Origin: Aeromicrobium sp.
GTDB taxonomy: Bacteria; Actinomycetota; Actinomycetes; Propionibacteriales; Nocardioidaceae
Assembly (NCBI RefSeq): GCF_023146395.1
Contig: NZ_JAGLCD010000017.1
Location: 62,001 to 126,000 of the forward strand
Direction: 5' to 3'
Length of the DNA: 64,000 nucleotides
Below, piece by piece: positions 47,889-56,892 of this stretch; positions within the stretch are counted from its first letter, which is position 1; each line of letters starts with the position of its first letter. The notes beneath the pieces were generated by a model, which worked only from the letters and a program-made list of their open reading frames with translations, did not search any database and was not told the origin of the DNA. Both the position numbers and the translations under genes were made by a program.

Positions 47889-48275
47889 GTGGCGGCGACC
47901 GGGACGACGCAGCTGCCCTTCTCGTCGCGCTCCCTACGCACGGCACGGCACGAGCTCATGACCTTCCTGGCGCAGCACGGGGTGCGCACGGTCGTCGCCA
48001 ACGACGCGTTGCTCGTGCTGGGCGAGCTGGCCGCGAACGCCGTGCGGCACGGCGCGCCGCGCGACGACGGCACGTTCGAGGCCCGGTGGGTGCTCCGCGA
48101 CGAGATCCTCGTGCTCAGCGTGCACGACGGTGGCGACAGCGGCACGGTCCACGTCCTGCACGTCGACGAGTCGGCCGTTTCCGGTCGCGGTCTCGCCATC
48201 GTCGACCTGCTGGCGGACCGCTGGTGGATCGAGCGCGACAGCGGCACCCGGATCAGCGCCGAGCTCACGGTCTGA
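47889..48275 (+). CDS. RsbW-like anti-sigma serine kinase / GHKL ATPase
   Basis: 128 aa. The HATPase_c boxes are ELAANAVRHGA (N box), VHDGGDSG (G1) and GRGLAIVDLLADRWWIE with GTRISAEL (G2). The length is that of single-domain anti-sigma kinases. It should phosphorylate an anti-anti-sigma factor or bind a sigma factor. GTG 47889 has GAGGAGG 6 bases upstream. It is divergent from the PP2C phosphatase gene, its natural opposing partner. Confidence 0.88.
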   Translation: MAATGTTQLPFSSRSLRTARHELMTFLAQHGVRTVVANDALLVLGELAANAVRHGAPRDDGTFEARWVLRDEILVLSVHDGGDSGTVHVLHVDESAVSGRGLAIVDLLADRWWIERDSGTRISAELTV

Positions 48276-48341
48276 CGCGGCCCTCGAGCCTCCGACGACC
48301 ATCGACCGGTGCCGTCACCGCGTAGCGACAGACGCCGCTCG

Positions 48342-48731
48342 TCAGACGGCGGGCGAGGTGGGGTGGCCGTACGGGCCGGCCGCACGACCCTTGGGGTTGG
48401 GGCCGTGCTCGTTGTCGGGGTGGGAGTCCTGGGCGAACCACACGATCAGGATGATCCAGCCGACGATCGGGATGAGGCCGATGAGCTGCAGCCACCCGCT
48501 TCGCCCGGTGTCGTGCAGACGGCGAGCGCCGACGGCGAGGTTCGGGACGATCGTGGCCAGGAGCAGCAGCGTCTGGACGATCTGGATGCCGATGATGGCG
48601 TCGATGATGGCCCCGACGAACGAGACGATGACGGTGGCGAGCACCCAGAACCAGTACTCCGAGCGCCGTGCGCGCCCGGTGAAGGTGGCGTACTGGGACA
48701 GCACACTGGAGACGGCTTGTTGCAGGTTCAC
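48342..48731 (-). CDS. DUF805 membrane protein
   Basis: 129 aa. YATFTGRARRSEYWFWVLA, then GARRLHDTGRSGWLQLI and GIILIVWFAQDS-like helices make DUF805 certain. Four helices are seen. GTG 48731 has GGAG 5 bases upstream. The function of DUF805 is unknown. It lies alone next to the RsbW-like gene. Confidence 0.9.
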   Translation of the reverse strand: MNLQQAVSSVLSQYATFTGRARRSEYWFWVLATVIVSFVGAIIDAIIGIQIVQTLLLLATIVPNLAVGARRLHDTGRSGWLQLIGLIPIVGWIILIVWFAQDSHPDNEHGPNPKGRAAGPYGHPTSPAV

Positions 48732-48842
48732 GGTAGCTCCGAGCGATTGGCGGGCGGTGGTGCACAACCTAGAGCCACGCCGTGCTTCTGCGCGCGGAAA
48801 ACGGCAAGCTCCCGGTCGCTGTCCCACCCACGCAGGATCGGT

Positions 48843-49394
48843 TCAGGCCGGCGTCGACCCGACCTGGGCCTGGATCTCACGGATCGTCGACCCCACGACG
48901 CCGCCCGCCAGCAGTCCCGGGCCGAGCGGGCCGGACCGATCCGAGCCGAGCGGTGGGAGCAGCCGCAGGGCCGCGCGGCAAGCCTCGTCCAGCTGGTCGA
49001 GCTGCCACTGCACCTCTGCCGCGATCGCCTCAGCGCCGTCGGGGGCGGCGAGCGCGACAGCCTTGACCGCGTAGCCGGCGGCCCCCAGCGCGTGGGCGCC
49101 CATGTGGGCCACCGCTGAGGCCTGCCCCACCGCCCGAGCCGCGGCAGCGCCGGCGGGAGTCGACACCTGCGACGCGGCCCTCACGGCGACCAGGCGTCTG
49201 CCGATCTCCTCGGCCGCACTGCTGCGACCGTCCGCGTAGGCATAGGTGCGGGCCAAGGCGTGCGCGACGTCGCCCACGGCCGCGGCATCACCGTCGACGA
49301 GGGGAAACACTCGTTCGGCACACGCGGCCGCCCACCGGGCAAGCAGTCGCCGGTCGGGGTCGCTGAGCGTCTGGATCGAGGTCATCTCCTGCAT
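48843..49394 (-). CDS. Imm5-like putative immunity protein
   Basis: 183 aa, all-helical and Ala-rich. LSDPDRRLLARWAAACAERV at the start and AAARAVGQASAVAHMGAHALGAAGYA in the middle resemble putative immunity proteins of the Imm5-like family. No toxin gene is adjacent, so any immunity role is unproven. ATG 49394 or 49385 could be the start. It is divergent from a SUKH-like gene. Confidence 0.6.
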   Translation of the reverse strand: MQEMTSIQTLSDPDRRLLARWAAACAERVFPLVDGDAAAVGDVAHALARTYAYADGRSSAAEEIGRRLVAVRAASQVSTPAGAAAARAVGQASAVAHMGAHALGAAGYAVKAVALAAPDGAEAIAAEVQWQLDQLDEACRAALRLLPPLGSDRSGPLGPGLLAGGVVGSTIREIQAQVGSTPA

Positions 49395-49476
49395 TCTCGT
49401 CGACGATCACGACACTCCACCCGGCTCGGCTCTCCGCGCGTGCCGCGAGCGGTCTTCGGCAGGCGATGATGGGGTC

Positions 49477-50010
49477 ATGTCGACCACGACTCCCGCCGAT
49501 CTCACCGTGTGGCGCCGTCTGCAGGACGCCGGTCAGGCGACCCCGTGGCCGCCGGGGGTGCGCATGCTCGCCGACGGCGAGCACCCGGCCGTGCTCGACA
49601 CCGTCGGCCTGACGGTCGAAGGACTCGCGGACCCCGATGCCGCCGCCCGCGCTCGCGCCGTGGCCGAGACGGCCGCGCTCGTCCGCTGGGTCGTCGAGAA
49701 CGACGACGAGCACGTGGCGTTCGGGTACTGGCGGGGGCCGGACGACCTGCCGCTCGACGATGCACCCGTGGTCGCGCTGGACGCCGACGGCCAGTTCGAG
49801 ATGCTGCGCGGCTCGACCCTCAGCGAGGCCCTGACCGACGAGTACGGCCAGTGGTCGCACGCGGACTACACCGCGCTCGTCACGGAGTGCCGTTCGCAGG
49901 GCGTCGCGATCAGCGCCGACGATCCCGACGACCTGGTCGAGCCCGAGGTGTCGCCGACGCCGGCGGCGCATCTCGCCGTCCGCTACGAGGCGCTGCGGAC
50001 GCCCAGCTGA
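49477..50010 (+). CDS. Hypothetical protein with faint SMI1/KNR4 (SUKH) resemblance
   Basis: 177 aa. The middle part HVAFGYWRGPDDLP, then APVVALDADGQFEMLRGSTLSEAL has the shape of the SUKH fold (G-Y-W-G...PIV-x-D..G) found in immunity proteins. This is a weak call by pattern only. The rest is acidic. ATG 49477 was chosen. It is divergent from the Imm5-like gene. Confidence 0.6.
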   Translation: MSTTTPADLTVWRRLQDAGQATPWPPGVRMLADGEHPAVLDTVGLTVEGLADPDAAARARAVAETAALVRWVVENDDEHVAFGYWRGPDDLPLDDAPVVALDADGQFEMLRGSTLSEALTDEYGQWSHADYTALVTECRSQGVAISADDPDDLVEPEVSPTPAAHLAVRYEALRTPS

Positions 50011-50087
50011 CACCTCGTGGCTGGCGACCGCCCCACGGGCTACCGTGGGCGGGCCCGGTTCACCCCACCACGGCGAGGACAACCACC

Positions 50088-50945
50088 ATGGCGCACGTCG
50101 ACCCCCGGAAGGTCGTGCTCCACGGGCACGACCTCTCCTACACCGACCGTGGCGAGGGCCCCGTGGTGCTGTTCATCCACGGAATCCTGGGCTCGCAGCA
50201 GCAGTGGGCCCACCTGGTCGACGCGATGGACGACGACCACCGGGTGGTCCTGCCCGACCTGTTCGGCCACGGCGAGTCCGCCAAGCCGATGGGCGACTAC
50301 TCGCTGAGCTCCCACGCCGCCACGATGCGTGATCTGCTGGACCACCTCGGCGTCGATCACGTGACCCTCGTCGGCCACTCCCTCGGCGGCGGCATCGCGA
50401 TGCAGTTCTTCTACCTCTTCCCCGAGCGGGTCGAGCGTCTCGTGCTGGTCTCCAGCGGAGGCCTCGGGCGCGAGGTGAGCATCGCGCTCCGGTCAGCGAC
50501 CCTGCCCGGCGCCGCCCAGGTGCTGAGCGTGGTGGCCTCGGCACCCGTGCTGTCACAGGTCGAGACGCTCGGGCGGGTCGCGGCGAAGGCTGGCTGGTGC
50601 CCCGGTTCCGACATCACCGCGATCTGGCGAGGCTTCAGCTCGCTCGGTGACCGCGAGAGCCGCCGCGCGTTCCTCGCCACGACGCGAGCCGTCATCGACA
50701 TCGGGGGGCAGAGCATCAGCGCCCACGACCACCTCGAGGACTCGCTGCCCGTGCCGACCATGATCGTGTGGGGCTCGAAGGACCACATGATCCCCGCCTC
50801 GCACGCGCGCAGCGCCGCGCAGTCCATGCCCGAGTGCCGGGTCGAGATCTTCGAGGGCGCAGGGCACTTCCCGCACCTTGACGACCCTGATCGCTTCGCC
50901 CGCGTGCTGCGCGAGTTCATCGCGTCCGACACCGGCGACGCCTGA
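50088..50945 (+). CDS. Alpha/beta hydrolase
   Basis: 285 aa. The oxyanion region is FIHGILGSQQQW, the nucleophile elbow is GHSLGGG (Ser in VGHSLGGGIAM), the acid lies in IVWGSKDHMIPASH and the catalytic His in GAGHFPHLDDPDRF. It is a typical small esterase or C-C hydrolase; the substrate is unknown. ATG 50088 begins MAHVDPRKVV. Convergent with a small membrane-protein gene. Confidence 0.93.
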   Translation: MAHVDPRKVVLHGHDLSYTDRGEGPVVLFIHGILGSQQQWAHLVDAMDDDHRVVLPDLFGHGESAKPMGDYSLSSHAATMRDLLDHLGVDHVTLVGHSLGGGIAMQFFYLFPERVERLVLVSSGGLGREVSIALRSATLPGAAQVLSVVASAPVLSQVETLGRVAAKAGWCPGSDITAIWRGFSSLGDRESRRAFLATTRAVIDIGGQSISAHDHLEDSLPVPTMIVWGSKDHMIPASHARSAAQSMPECRVEIFEGAGHFPHLDDPDRFARVLREFIASDTGDA

Positions 50946-50951
50946 CCTGAT

Positions 50952-51155
50952 CTACCGGTCGGCCTCCCTCACCGCGGCCCGCGCAGCGGCCACCGCCAGC
51001 ACCGTCACGGCAGCACACACCAGGAACGAGCCGAGCTCGCCGGCGCGAACCGTGATGAACGCTCCGACGGAACCGGCCGCCGCACAAGCAGCCAGCATGA
51101 CGGCGTTGGCGCGCAGCGCGAACCGTGCCCACGGGGGTCGTCGTCGCATCGGCAT
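50952..51155 (-). CDS. Small two-helix membrane protein
   Basis: 67 aa with two helices (LRANAVMLAACAAAGSVGAFI; GSFLVCAAVTVLAVAAARAA). AGGTGA stands about 7 bases before ATG 51155. It ends 6 bases from the hydrolase stop. It is short and not recognised, so the call is tentative. Confidence 0.5.
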   Translation of the reverse strand: MPMRRRPPWARFALRANAVMLAACAAAGSVGAFITVRAGELGSFLVCAAVTVLAVAAARAAVREADR

Positions 51156-51250
51156 GCCGTCACCTGCTGTCCTGGCTTCACGAGCAACCTAGGCGAGGTT
51201 CGGACGCCCCGCCGACGACCGTCCAGCGCACAGGGCCGGTCGTCGGCGAG

Positions 51251-52651
51251 TCAGGTGCCGAAGCCCGCCGAGTCACCGTCGCCGCGAAGACGGTCTCGGA
51301 CCGTCTCGAGACGCCGCAGCGACTCACGCGTGGTCGCGGGATCGTCGCCCAGCACCTGCAGCTGCTCCTCCAGGGCCGCGAGCTGACGACCCAGCTCGTC
51401 GCGCACTCCGGGCTCGCCCGTGACGTAGGCCAGCTCGTCGACCGTCTGCAGCAGACGGTCGACCACGGCCGGGCTGGCGGCTCCGTGGTGGCGCATCGGC
51501 GAGAGGGCCGCACGGATCCGGTCGGCTGACGTCACGGGTGAGGTCACGACCCGCAGGGCGCCCGCCCCGTCGGCCAGGCCGGGCGGCATCGGGGACATCG
51601 CCGCGGTGCGCACCGTGATGGCGCTCAGGTGGCCGAGGGCGTGCACCGCCGTCGTCGGGTCATTGACGCCGGGCGACAGGGCACGCAGCGCGATGTCGAG
51701 GATCTGCTGGATCCCGAAGTCGACATCCTCTGACGAGGTGCGTTCGTACCCGACGACGTGGGCGCACCGGACCGACTCCTCGAGCGCCTCGACCGCCTCG
51801 CGATCGGGAGCGGCCGCCTCGACACTGCTCCACCAGTACGCCAGCGGAGTGCCGGCGACCACGTTCTCCCCGATGTGCCGCGCCTCCTGGATCACGATGC
51901 CGTGCTTCGTCGCCGCCTCCACGAGCGCCAGGCGGTCACGGCTCGTGACGAAACCGCTCTGGTCCGCCGTCACGACGTGCCGGTGCGGAGGAACGACGAT
52001 CGCCCCGGCGAAGGCGACCGCCGCGCTGTGCCGCTCGGACTCACGGTCGATCACGTCGTCGGTCTCGGCGTGGATCTCCTTGAGGATCGTCTCGACCCGC
52101 AGCTGCGCCGCCAGGTGCGCCAGGAACAGCACGAGCATGACCATGCTCACCAACGTCAGCACGAACGCCAAGGTCACCGAGACCCGCGGGACGAACTCCG
52201 CCGCCGACTCGCCCTCGGAGCGGATCGTGCGGAGCACCGTGATCGCGAACGCGAAGGTGCCGAGGAAGGTCGCGAGCGTCCAGTGCACGTGGCGGTCGCG
52301 GGCGAACATGCGCAGGACGCGGGGAGACGCCTGGCTGCTGGCCAGCTGCAGCGCGACCACCGTGAGTGAGAACGTCAACGACGTCGCCGTGATCAGCGAG
52401 CCCGCGATCGACGACAGGACCGACCGGGCGGTGTCGGCGCCGCCGTTGAACACGAACGAGTCGACGCCGAGCGGCAGCGCGCCGTCGACCAGCAGGTCGA
52501 TCCGCGGCAGCGCCAGACCCACCCCGACGGCGGCCAGGATCACGACCACCGGGATCGGCCAGAGGCGGGACTCGACCGACTCGGCAAGACGGGCCCAGCC
52601 TCCTCGCCGCCGGGCACTGGCGGCGCGCCGCCCCGAGGTACGTCCACTCAC
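51251..52651 (-). CDS. DUF2254 membrane protein
   Basis: 466 aa. Four N-terminal helices (WPIPVVVILAAVGVGLALP and later) with the DUF2254 core SSIAGSLITATSLTFSLTVVALQLASSQ and ASPRVLRMFARDRH. The cytoplasmic part follows. The function is unknown. GTG 52651 was chosen because AGGAGG lies 9 bases before it; the listed longer frame has no support. It is divergent from the DASS transporter gene. Confidence 0.9.
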   Translation of the reverse strand: MSGRTSGRRAASARRRGGWARLAESVESRLWPIPVVVILAAVGVGLALPRIDLLVDGALPLGVDSFVFNGGADTARSVLSSIAGSLITATSLTFSLTVVALQLASSQASPRVLRMFARDRHVHWTLATFLGTFAFAITVLRTIRSEGESAAEFVPRVSVTLAFVLTLVSMVMLVLFLAHLAAQLRVETILKEIHAETDDVIDRESERHSAAVAFAGAIVVPPHRHVVTADQSGFVTSRDRLALVEAATKHGIVIQEARHIGENVVAGTPLAYWWSSVEAAAPDREAVEALEESVRCAHVVGYERTSSEDVDFGIQQILDIALRALSPGVNDPTTAVHALGHLSAITVRTAAMSPMPPGLADGAGALRVVTSPVTSADRIRAALSPMRHHGAASPAVVDRLLQTVDELAYVTGEPGVRDELGRQLAALEEQLQVLGDDPATTRESLRRLETVRDRLRGDGDSAGFGT

Positions 52652-52746
52652 GGCACTCGTCCTCCTGTGACTGCGGCGGGGCACCGATCGGGTGCGCGGG
52701 TCCGAGCTCCGCTCGGAGGTTCAACCTAGCTCCACCCCATCACCGT

Positions 52747-52798
52747 CGGTCACGACCGTTATGTACACAACCGCGACGCAGCCCGTGACCGATGTCAC
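52747..52798. promoter_or_regulatory. Two short palindromes upstream of the DASS gene
   Basis: CGGTC-AC-GACCG (52747-52758) and GTGAC-CGAT-GTCAC (52785-52798) lie in the 188-base spacer between DUF2254 and the transporter. They could be response-regulator sites for the DctR-like protein encoded two genes on. Low confidence. Confidence 0.3.
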
Positions 52799-52839
52799 AT
52801 TCGAAGGACCAGTACGACCGTCCCAGGAAAGTGAGCACC

Positions 52840-54447
52840 ATGAGCGCAACCACGGAACACGTCGAGAACCAGGCCAGACACGACGCCGGCCCACGTCCCG
52901 GCGCCTCCGAGAACCTCCTTTCCCCGCGCCGCGTCTGGATCGGACGCGGCCTCGGCGTCGTCCTGGCCCTCGCCGTCTACCTGCTGCTGCCGCAGGACGA
53001 CGCACTGTCGGACTCGGCCCGCGCCACGGCAGCGATCGTGACCCTGGTCGCCATCTGGTGGATGAGCGAAGCGATGCCGCTGGCCGCCACCTCGCTGGTG
53101 CCGATCGTGGCCCTGCCGTTGGCGGGCGTGCTCCCGGTGGCCGAGGCCACCGCGCCGTACGCCTCCACCACGGTGTTCCTCTTCATGGGCGGCTTCATGA
53201 TCGCCCTGGCGATGCAGAAGTGGAACCTGCACAAGCGGATCGCCTTGCTCGTGATGCGCGTGATCGGCACCCAGCCCCGGCAGCTGATCCTCGGCGTGAT
53301 GGTCGCGACCGCTTTCCTCTCCATGTGGGTGAGCAACACCGCGACGACCCTGATGATGCTGCCGATCGGCATCAGCGTCCTCGCCCTGGTGGCCACACCG
53401 GACCCGAGCAGGACGTCCGACGATCCCGGCAGTGGGCCGGTGTCGGACATGTTCGCCGACAAGGACACGAAGAACTTCGCCACCAGCCTGATGCTGTCCA
53501 TCGCCTTCGCCGCGACGATCGGCGGCCTCGCCACCCTGATCGGCAGCCCGCCCAACCTGATCCTGGCCGGATTCGTCGAGGAGTCCCTGGGCGTCACGAT
53601 CGGCTTCGCCGACTGGATGAAGATCGGTGTGCCGCTCTCGGCGGTCTTCCTGCTGCTCGCCTGGCTGCTGCTCACCCGGGTGATCTACCCGACCAAGCTG
53701 TCCGCCGTCGTGGGGGGCAAGGACGTGCTGCGCAACGAGCTCGCCAAGCTGGGACCGATGTCGCGCGGCGAGTGGGTGGTGCTGGGCGTCTTCGTCTCCG
53801 CCGCCGTGCTGTGGATCAGCCGTGAGCCGCTCTCCGGCTCGGAGACCGTGACGTCGCTGCTTCCGTTCGTCGCGAACCTCGACGACTCGATCATCGCGAT
53901 CGGCGCCGCCCTGGCCCTGTTCCTCATCCCCGCCACGCGGGAGCGGGGCACGACCACGATGACCCTGGACTGGCGCACCGCCCAGTCCGGCATCCCGTGG
54001 GGCGTGCTGCTGCTCTTCGGCGGTGGTCTCAGCCTGGCCAAGGCCGTGCAGCAGACAGGTCTGAGCGAGTACATCGGCACCCAGGTCAGCGGCTTCGGGG
54101 TCCTCCCGGTCGTGCTGATGATCGGCGCCGTCTGCCTGGTCATCCTGATGCTCACCGAGCTGACCAGCAACACCGCCACCGCGGCGACCTTCCTGCCCGT
54201 CCTGGGCGGCGTCGCTCTCGGCCTGGGCATCGACCCGATGCTGCTGCTGGTCCCGGCCGCCTTCGCCGCCACCTGCAGCTTCATGCTGCCGGTGGGCACG
54301 CCGCCGAACGCCATCGTGTTCGGCTCGGGCCACGTCACGATGGGCCAGATGATCCGCGCCGGGGTGTGGCTGAACCTCCTCGGCGTCGTGCTCATCACGG
54401 GCGCCACGATGCTGCTGGGCGAGTGGGCGCTGGGCATCACGATGTGA
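52840..54447 (+). CDS. DASS/SLC13 family anion:Na+ symporter
   Basis: 535 aa with about 12 helices. The two SNT motifs are seen: WVSNTATTLMMLPI and LTSNTATAATFLPV, with MLPVGTPPNAIVFG near the C-terminus. Dicarboxylate or citrate uptake is likely. ATG 52840 (AGGAAAGTGAG upstream) is preferred over the earlier ATG 52792. The sensor kinase and regulator genes follow on the same strand and probably control it. Confidence 0.92.
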   Translation: MSATTEHVENQARHDAGPRPGASENLLSPRRVWIGRGLGVVLALAVYLLLPQDDALSDSARATAAIVTLVAIWWMSEAMPLAATSLVPIVALPLAGVLPVAEATAPYASTTVFLFMGGFMIALAMQKWNLHKRIALLVMRVIGTQPRQLILGVMVATAFLSMWVSNTATTLMMLPIGISVLALVATPDPSRTSDDPGSGPVSDMFADKDTKNFATSLMLSIAFAATIGGLATLIGSPPNLILAGFVEESLGVTIGFADWMKIGVPLSAVFLLLAWLLLTRVIYPTKLSAVVGGKDVLRNELAKLGPMSRGEWVVLGVFVSAAVLWISREPLSGSETVTSLLPFVANLDDSIIAIGAALALFLIPATRERGTTTMTLDWRTAQSGIPWGVLLLFGGGLSLAKAVQQTGLSEYIGTQVSGFGVLPVVLMIGAVCLVILMLTELTSNTATAATFLPVLGGVALGLGIDPMLLLVPAAFAATCSFMLPVGTPPNAIVFGSGHVTMGQMIRAGVWLNLLGVVLITGATMLLGEWALGITM

Positions 54448-54515
54448 CACCAGCCGTCACGACGAGCAGCACGATCACGCGACCACTGGCGCACGAACGA
54501 TGGAAGACTAGGCAG

Positions 54516-56117
54516 ATGGCACGACGGTTGAGCCTCGCCCGGCAGGTCTTCGTGCTCCAGCTCACCGTGATCGTGCTGCTCGTCGGCGCGGGAGGACTCC
54601 TGGCCTACCTCGACGCCCGGAGCACCAGCGAGAACAGCGCCGAACGCCGGGTCCTGACCCTGGCCCTCGGACTCGCCGAGCTCCCCAGCGTGGGCGAGGC
54701 GCTCACCCTCGACGACCCGTCGGTCGTGCTCCAGCCGCTGGCCGAGTCCGTGCGCCGCGCCACCGGCGCCGACTTCATCGTGTTCATGGCCCCCGACCGG
54801 ACCCGCTACTCCCACCCCAGTCCGGAGCTGGTCGGCGAGAAGTTCCTGGGCACCATCGACCCGGCCCTCGCCGGCGAGCCGCTGACCGAGACCTACCCCG
54901 GGACCCTGGGCCCGTCCGTGCGGGCGGTGGTCCCGATCTTCGACAGCGACGGGGACGTCGTCGCCCTGGTGTCGATCGGCATCCTGCGCGGTGAGATCGG
55001 CCGGGAGCTCCAGCAGCGGGTCCCGCTGCTGCTGGGCGTCTCCGGCGCCGCCCTGGCCATCGCCGCCTGGGGGTCGCTGGCGATCAGCCGGCGGCTGAGC
55101 CGCCAGACCCTGGGGCTCGGTCCCGACGAGATCACCCGGATGTACGAGCAGCACGACGCGGTGCTCCACGCCGTGCACGAGGGCCTGGTGATCGTCGACC
55201 CCGGCGGCCGGATCGTCCTGGTCAACGACGAGGCGGTCCGCCTGCTCGGCCTCCCCCCGGGGTCGGTCGACCCCGGGCCGCTGACGGCGTCCGACGTCGA
55301 CGCCCCCCTCGGCTCCCACCTCGCGAGCGGCCGTCCGGTGGACGACCTGCTCGTCGTCCACCGGGACCGGGTCCTCGTGGTGAACTCCGAGCTGGCCGCC
55401 AAGGACGGCCGGATCCTCGGGACGGTCACGACGCTGCGCGACCACACCGATCTCGAGGCGCTGACCGGCGAGCTCGACACGGCCCGAGGATTCGCCGAGG
55501 CGCTGCGTGCCCAGGCGCACGAGTCGGCCAACCGGCTCCACACCGTGGTGACCATGATCGAGCTGGGCAATCCCGAGCGTGCCGTCGAGTTCGCGACCGA
55601 GGAGCTCGCCACGACGCAGCAGCTCACCGACCGGGTGGTGGGCACCGTCGAGGAGCCTGCGCTCGCGGCCCTGTTGCTCGCCAAGGCGGCTCAGGCACAC
55701 GAGAAGGGGGTCGAGTTCGTCATCACCCCCGACAGCCGCGTCGGCGAGGTGGGCATCTCCTCCCGAGACCTGGTCACCCTGGTCGGCAACCTGGTCGACA
55801 ACGCGATCGACGCCGCCCTCGCCGGTGGGCCCCCGCGCCGGGTGACGCTCACCGCCACCTCCTCCGACGAGGGGTTGCGCCTGGTCGTCGCCGACTCCGG
55901 CGCCGGCATCGATCCCGACCACCTCGACGATGCCTTCACGCGTGGCTGGTCGACCAAGCTCAGCGACCAGCCGCACGGCCGAGGCCTGGGACTGGCACTC
56001 GTGCGCCAGATCGTCGAGCGCCACCGGGGCAGCCTCCACGTGGAGTCCGACGGCGGCGCGGTGTTCACCGTCGACCTGCCCGGGGGAGCCGATCCCGCGC
56101 ACGAGGCCGAGCGATGA
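54516..56117 (+). CDS. CitA/DcuS-type sensor histidine kinase
   Basis: 533 aa. Two N-terminal helices flank an extracytoplasmic PAS-like ligand domain (residues about 35-175). A cytoplasmic PAS (HAVHEGLVIVDPGGRIVLVNDEA) follows. His335 in LRAQAHESANRLH is the phospho-acceptor, and the ATPase has N box NLVDNAIDAAL, G1 DSGAGID and G2 GRGLGLALV. Di- or tricarboxylate sensing is typical. It overlaps the regulator by ATGA. Confidence 0.93.
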   Translation: MARRLSLARQVFVLQLTVIVLLVGAGGLLAYLDARSTSENSAERRVLTLALGLAELPSVGEALTLDDPSVVLQPLAESVRRATGADFIVFMAPDRTRYSHPSPELVGEKFLGTIDPALAGEPLTETYPGTLGPSVRAVVPIFDSDGDVVALVSIGILRGEIGRELQQRVPLLLGVSGAALAIAAWGSLAISRRLSRQTLGLGPDEITRMYEQHDAVLHAVHEGLVIVDPGGRIVLVNDEAVRLLGLPPGSVDPGPLTASDVDAPLGSHLASGRPVDDLLVVHRDRVLVVNSELAAKDGRILGTVTTLRDHTDLEALTGELDTARGFAEALRAQAHESANRLHTVVTMIELGNPERAVEFATEELATTQQLTDRVVGTVEEPALAALLLAKAAQAHEKGVEFVITPDSRVGEVGISSRDLVTLVGNLVDNAIDAALAGGPPRRVTLTATSSDEGLRLVVADSGAGIDPDHLDDAFTRGWSTKLSDQPHGRGLGLALVRQIVERHRGSLHVESDGGAVFTVDLPGGADPAHEAER

Positions 56118-56797
56118 CGGTCAGGACGCTCGTGGTCGAGGACGACCCGGTGATCGCCGCGGCACACGCCGAGTTCGTGTCACGGGTGGACGGCTTCTCG
56201 GTGGCCGGGATCGTCCACCGCGGCAGCGAGGCCTGGGACTTCGTCGCCACGCACGAGGTCGACCTGGTCCTGCTCGACTTCTACCTGCCGGACATGACCG
56301 GCCTCGACGTCTGTCGCGGTCTGCGCAGCCGGGGCTACCTGGTCGACATCATCGCGGTCACGTCGGCCAGGGACGTGCGGGTGGTGCGCTCGGTGGTCGC
56401 CTACGGCGTGGTGCAGTACCTGCTCAAACCGTTCACCTTCGCAGCGTTCAAGGACAAGCTGCAGCGCTACGCGGACTTCCGCACCCACCTGGACGGCCAC
56501 GACCTGGAGGCCGCCCAGCAGGATGTCGACCGGGCGCTGGACGCGCTGCGGGGCACCGCCAGCGCGGCCGTTCCCAAGGGGATGAGCGAGAGCACCCTGA
56601 CCGCGGTGGTCGACGTCCTGCGGGCGACTCCGGCCGGCGTCACCGCCCACCAGCTGTCCGAGCAGCTGGGCATGGCACGAGTGACGGCCAGGCGCTACCT
56701 CGAGCACCTCGCGGGAGCCAGCCTGGTGGACCGGGAGCCCCGCTACGGACGCACAGGACGTCCGGAGAACGTCTACCGGTGGCGACGCCACACCTGA
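56114..56797 (+). CDS. DctR/CitB-type response regulator
   Basis: 227 aa. The receiver domain has D10, D11, D55 in LLDFYLPD, T83 and K105. A C-terminal winged-helix or HTH (VTAHQLSEQLGMARVTARRYLEHL) follows. It should activate the upstream transporter gene on carboxylate sensing. Its stop overlaps the palindrome at 56796. Confidence 0.93.
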   Translation: MTVRTLVVEDDPVIAAAHAEFVSRVDGFSVAGIVHRGSEAWDFVATHEVDLVLLDFYLPDMTGLDVCRGLRSRGYLVDIIAVTSARDVRVVRSVVAYGVVQYLLKPFTFAAFKDKLQRYADFRTHLDGHDLEAAQQDVDRALDALRGTASAAVPKGMSESTLTAVVDVLRATPAGVTAHQLSEQLGMARVTARRYLEHLAGASLVDREPRYGRTGRPENVYRWRRHT

Positions 56798-56811
56798 GAC
56801 CCACGGGTCTC
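56796..56811 (+). terminator. Short palindrome at the end of the response regulator
   Basis: GAGACCC-AC-GGGTCTC, a perfect 7-bp inverted repeat overlapping the stop codon. It may be a terminator for the DASS operon. The loop is very small and there is no T-run. Confidence 0.35.
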
Positions 56812-56892
56812 GCGTGTCACAGGAGCACCGAGGGTGATCTGCGAACGATCTGATCACGCGGCGCGATCATGTGGGGATTCGGTGGAGGTTGG

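Noticed and set aside
45555..48275. Very long plus-strand open frame over the PP2C gene
   Set aside because: Only its last 128 codons (from 47889) form a real gene; the rest is antisense to the phosphatase.
52792..52839. Upstream start (ATG 52792) for the DASS transporter
   Set aside because: It lies within the second palindrome and lacks a Shine-Dalgarno sequence; ATG 52840 has one.
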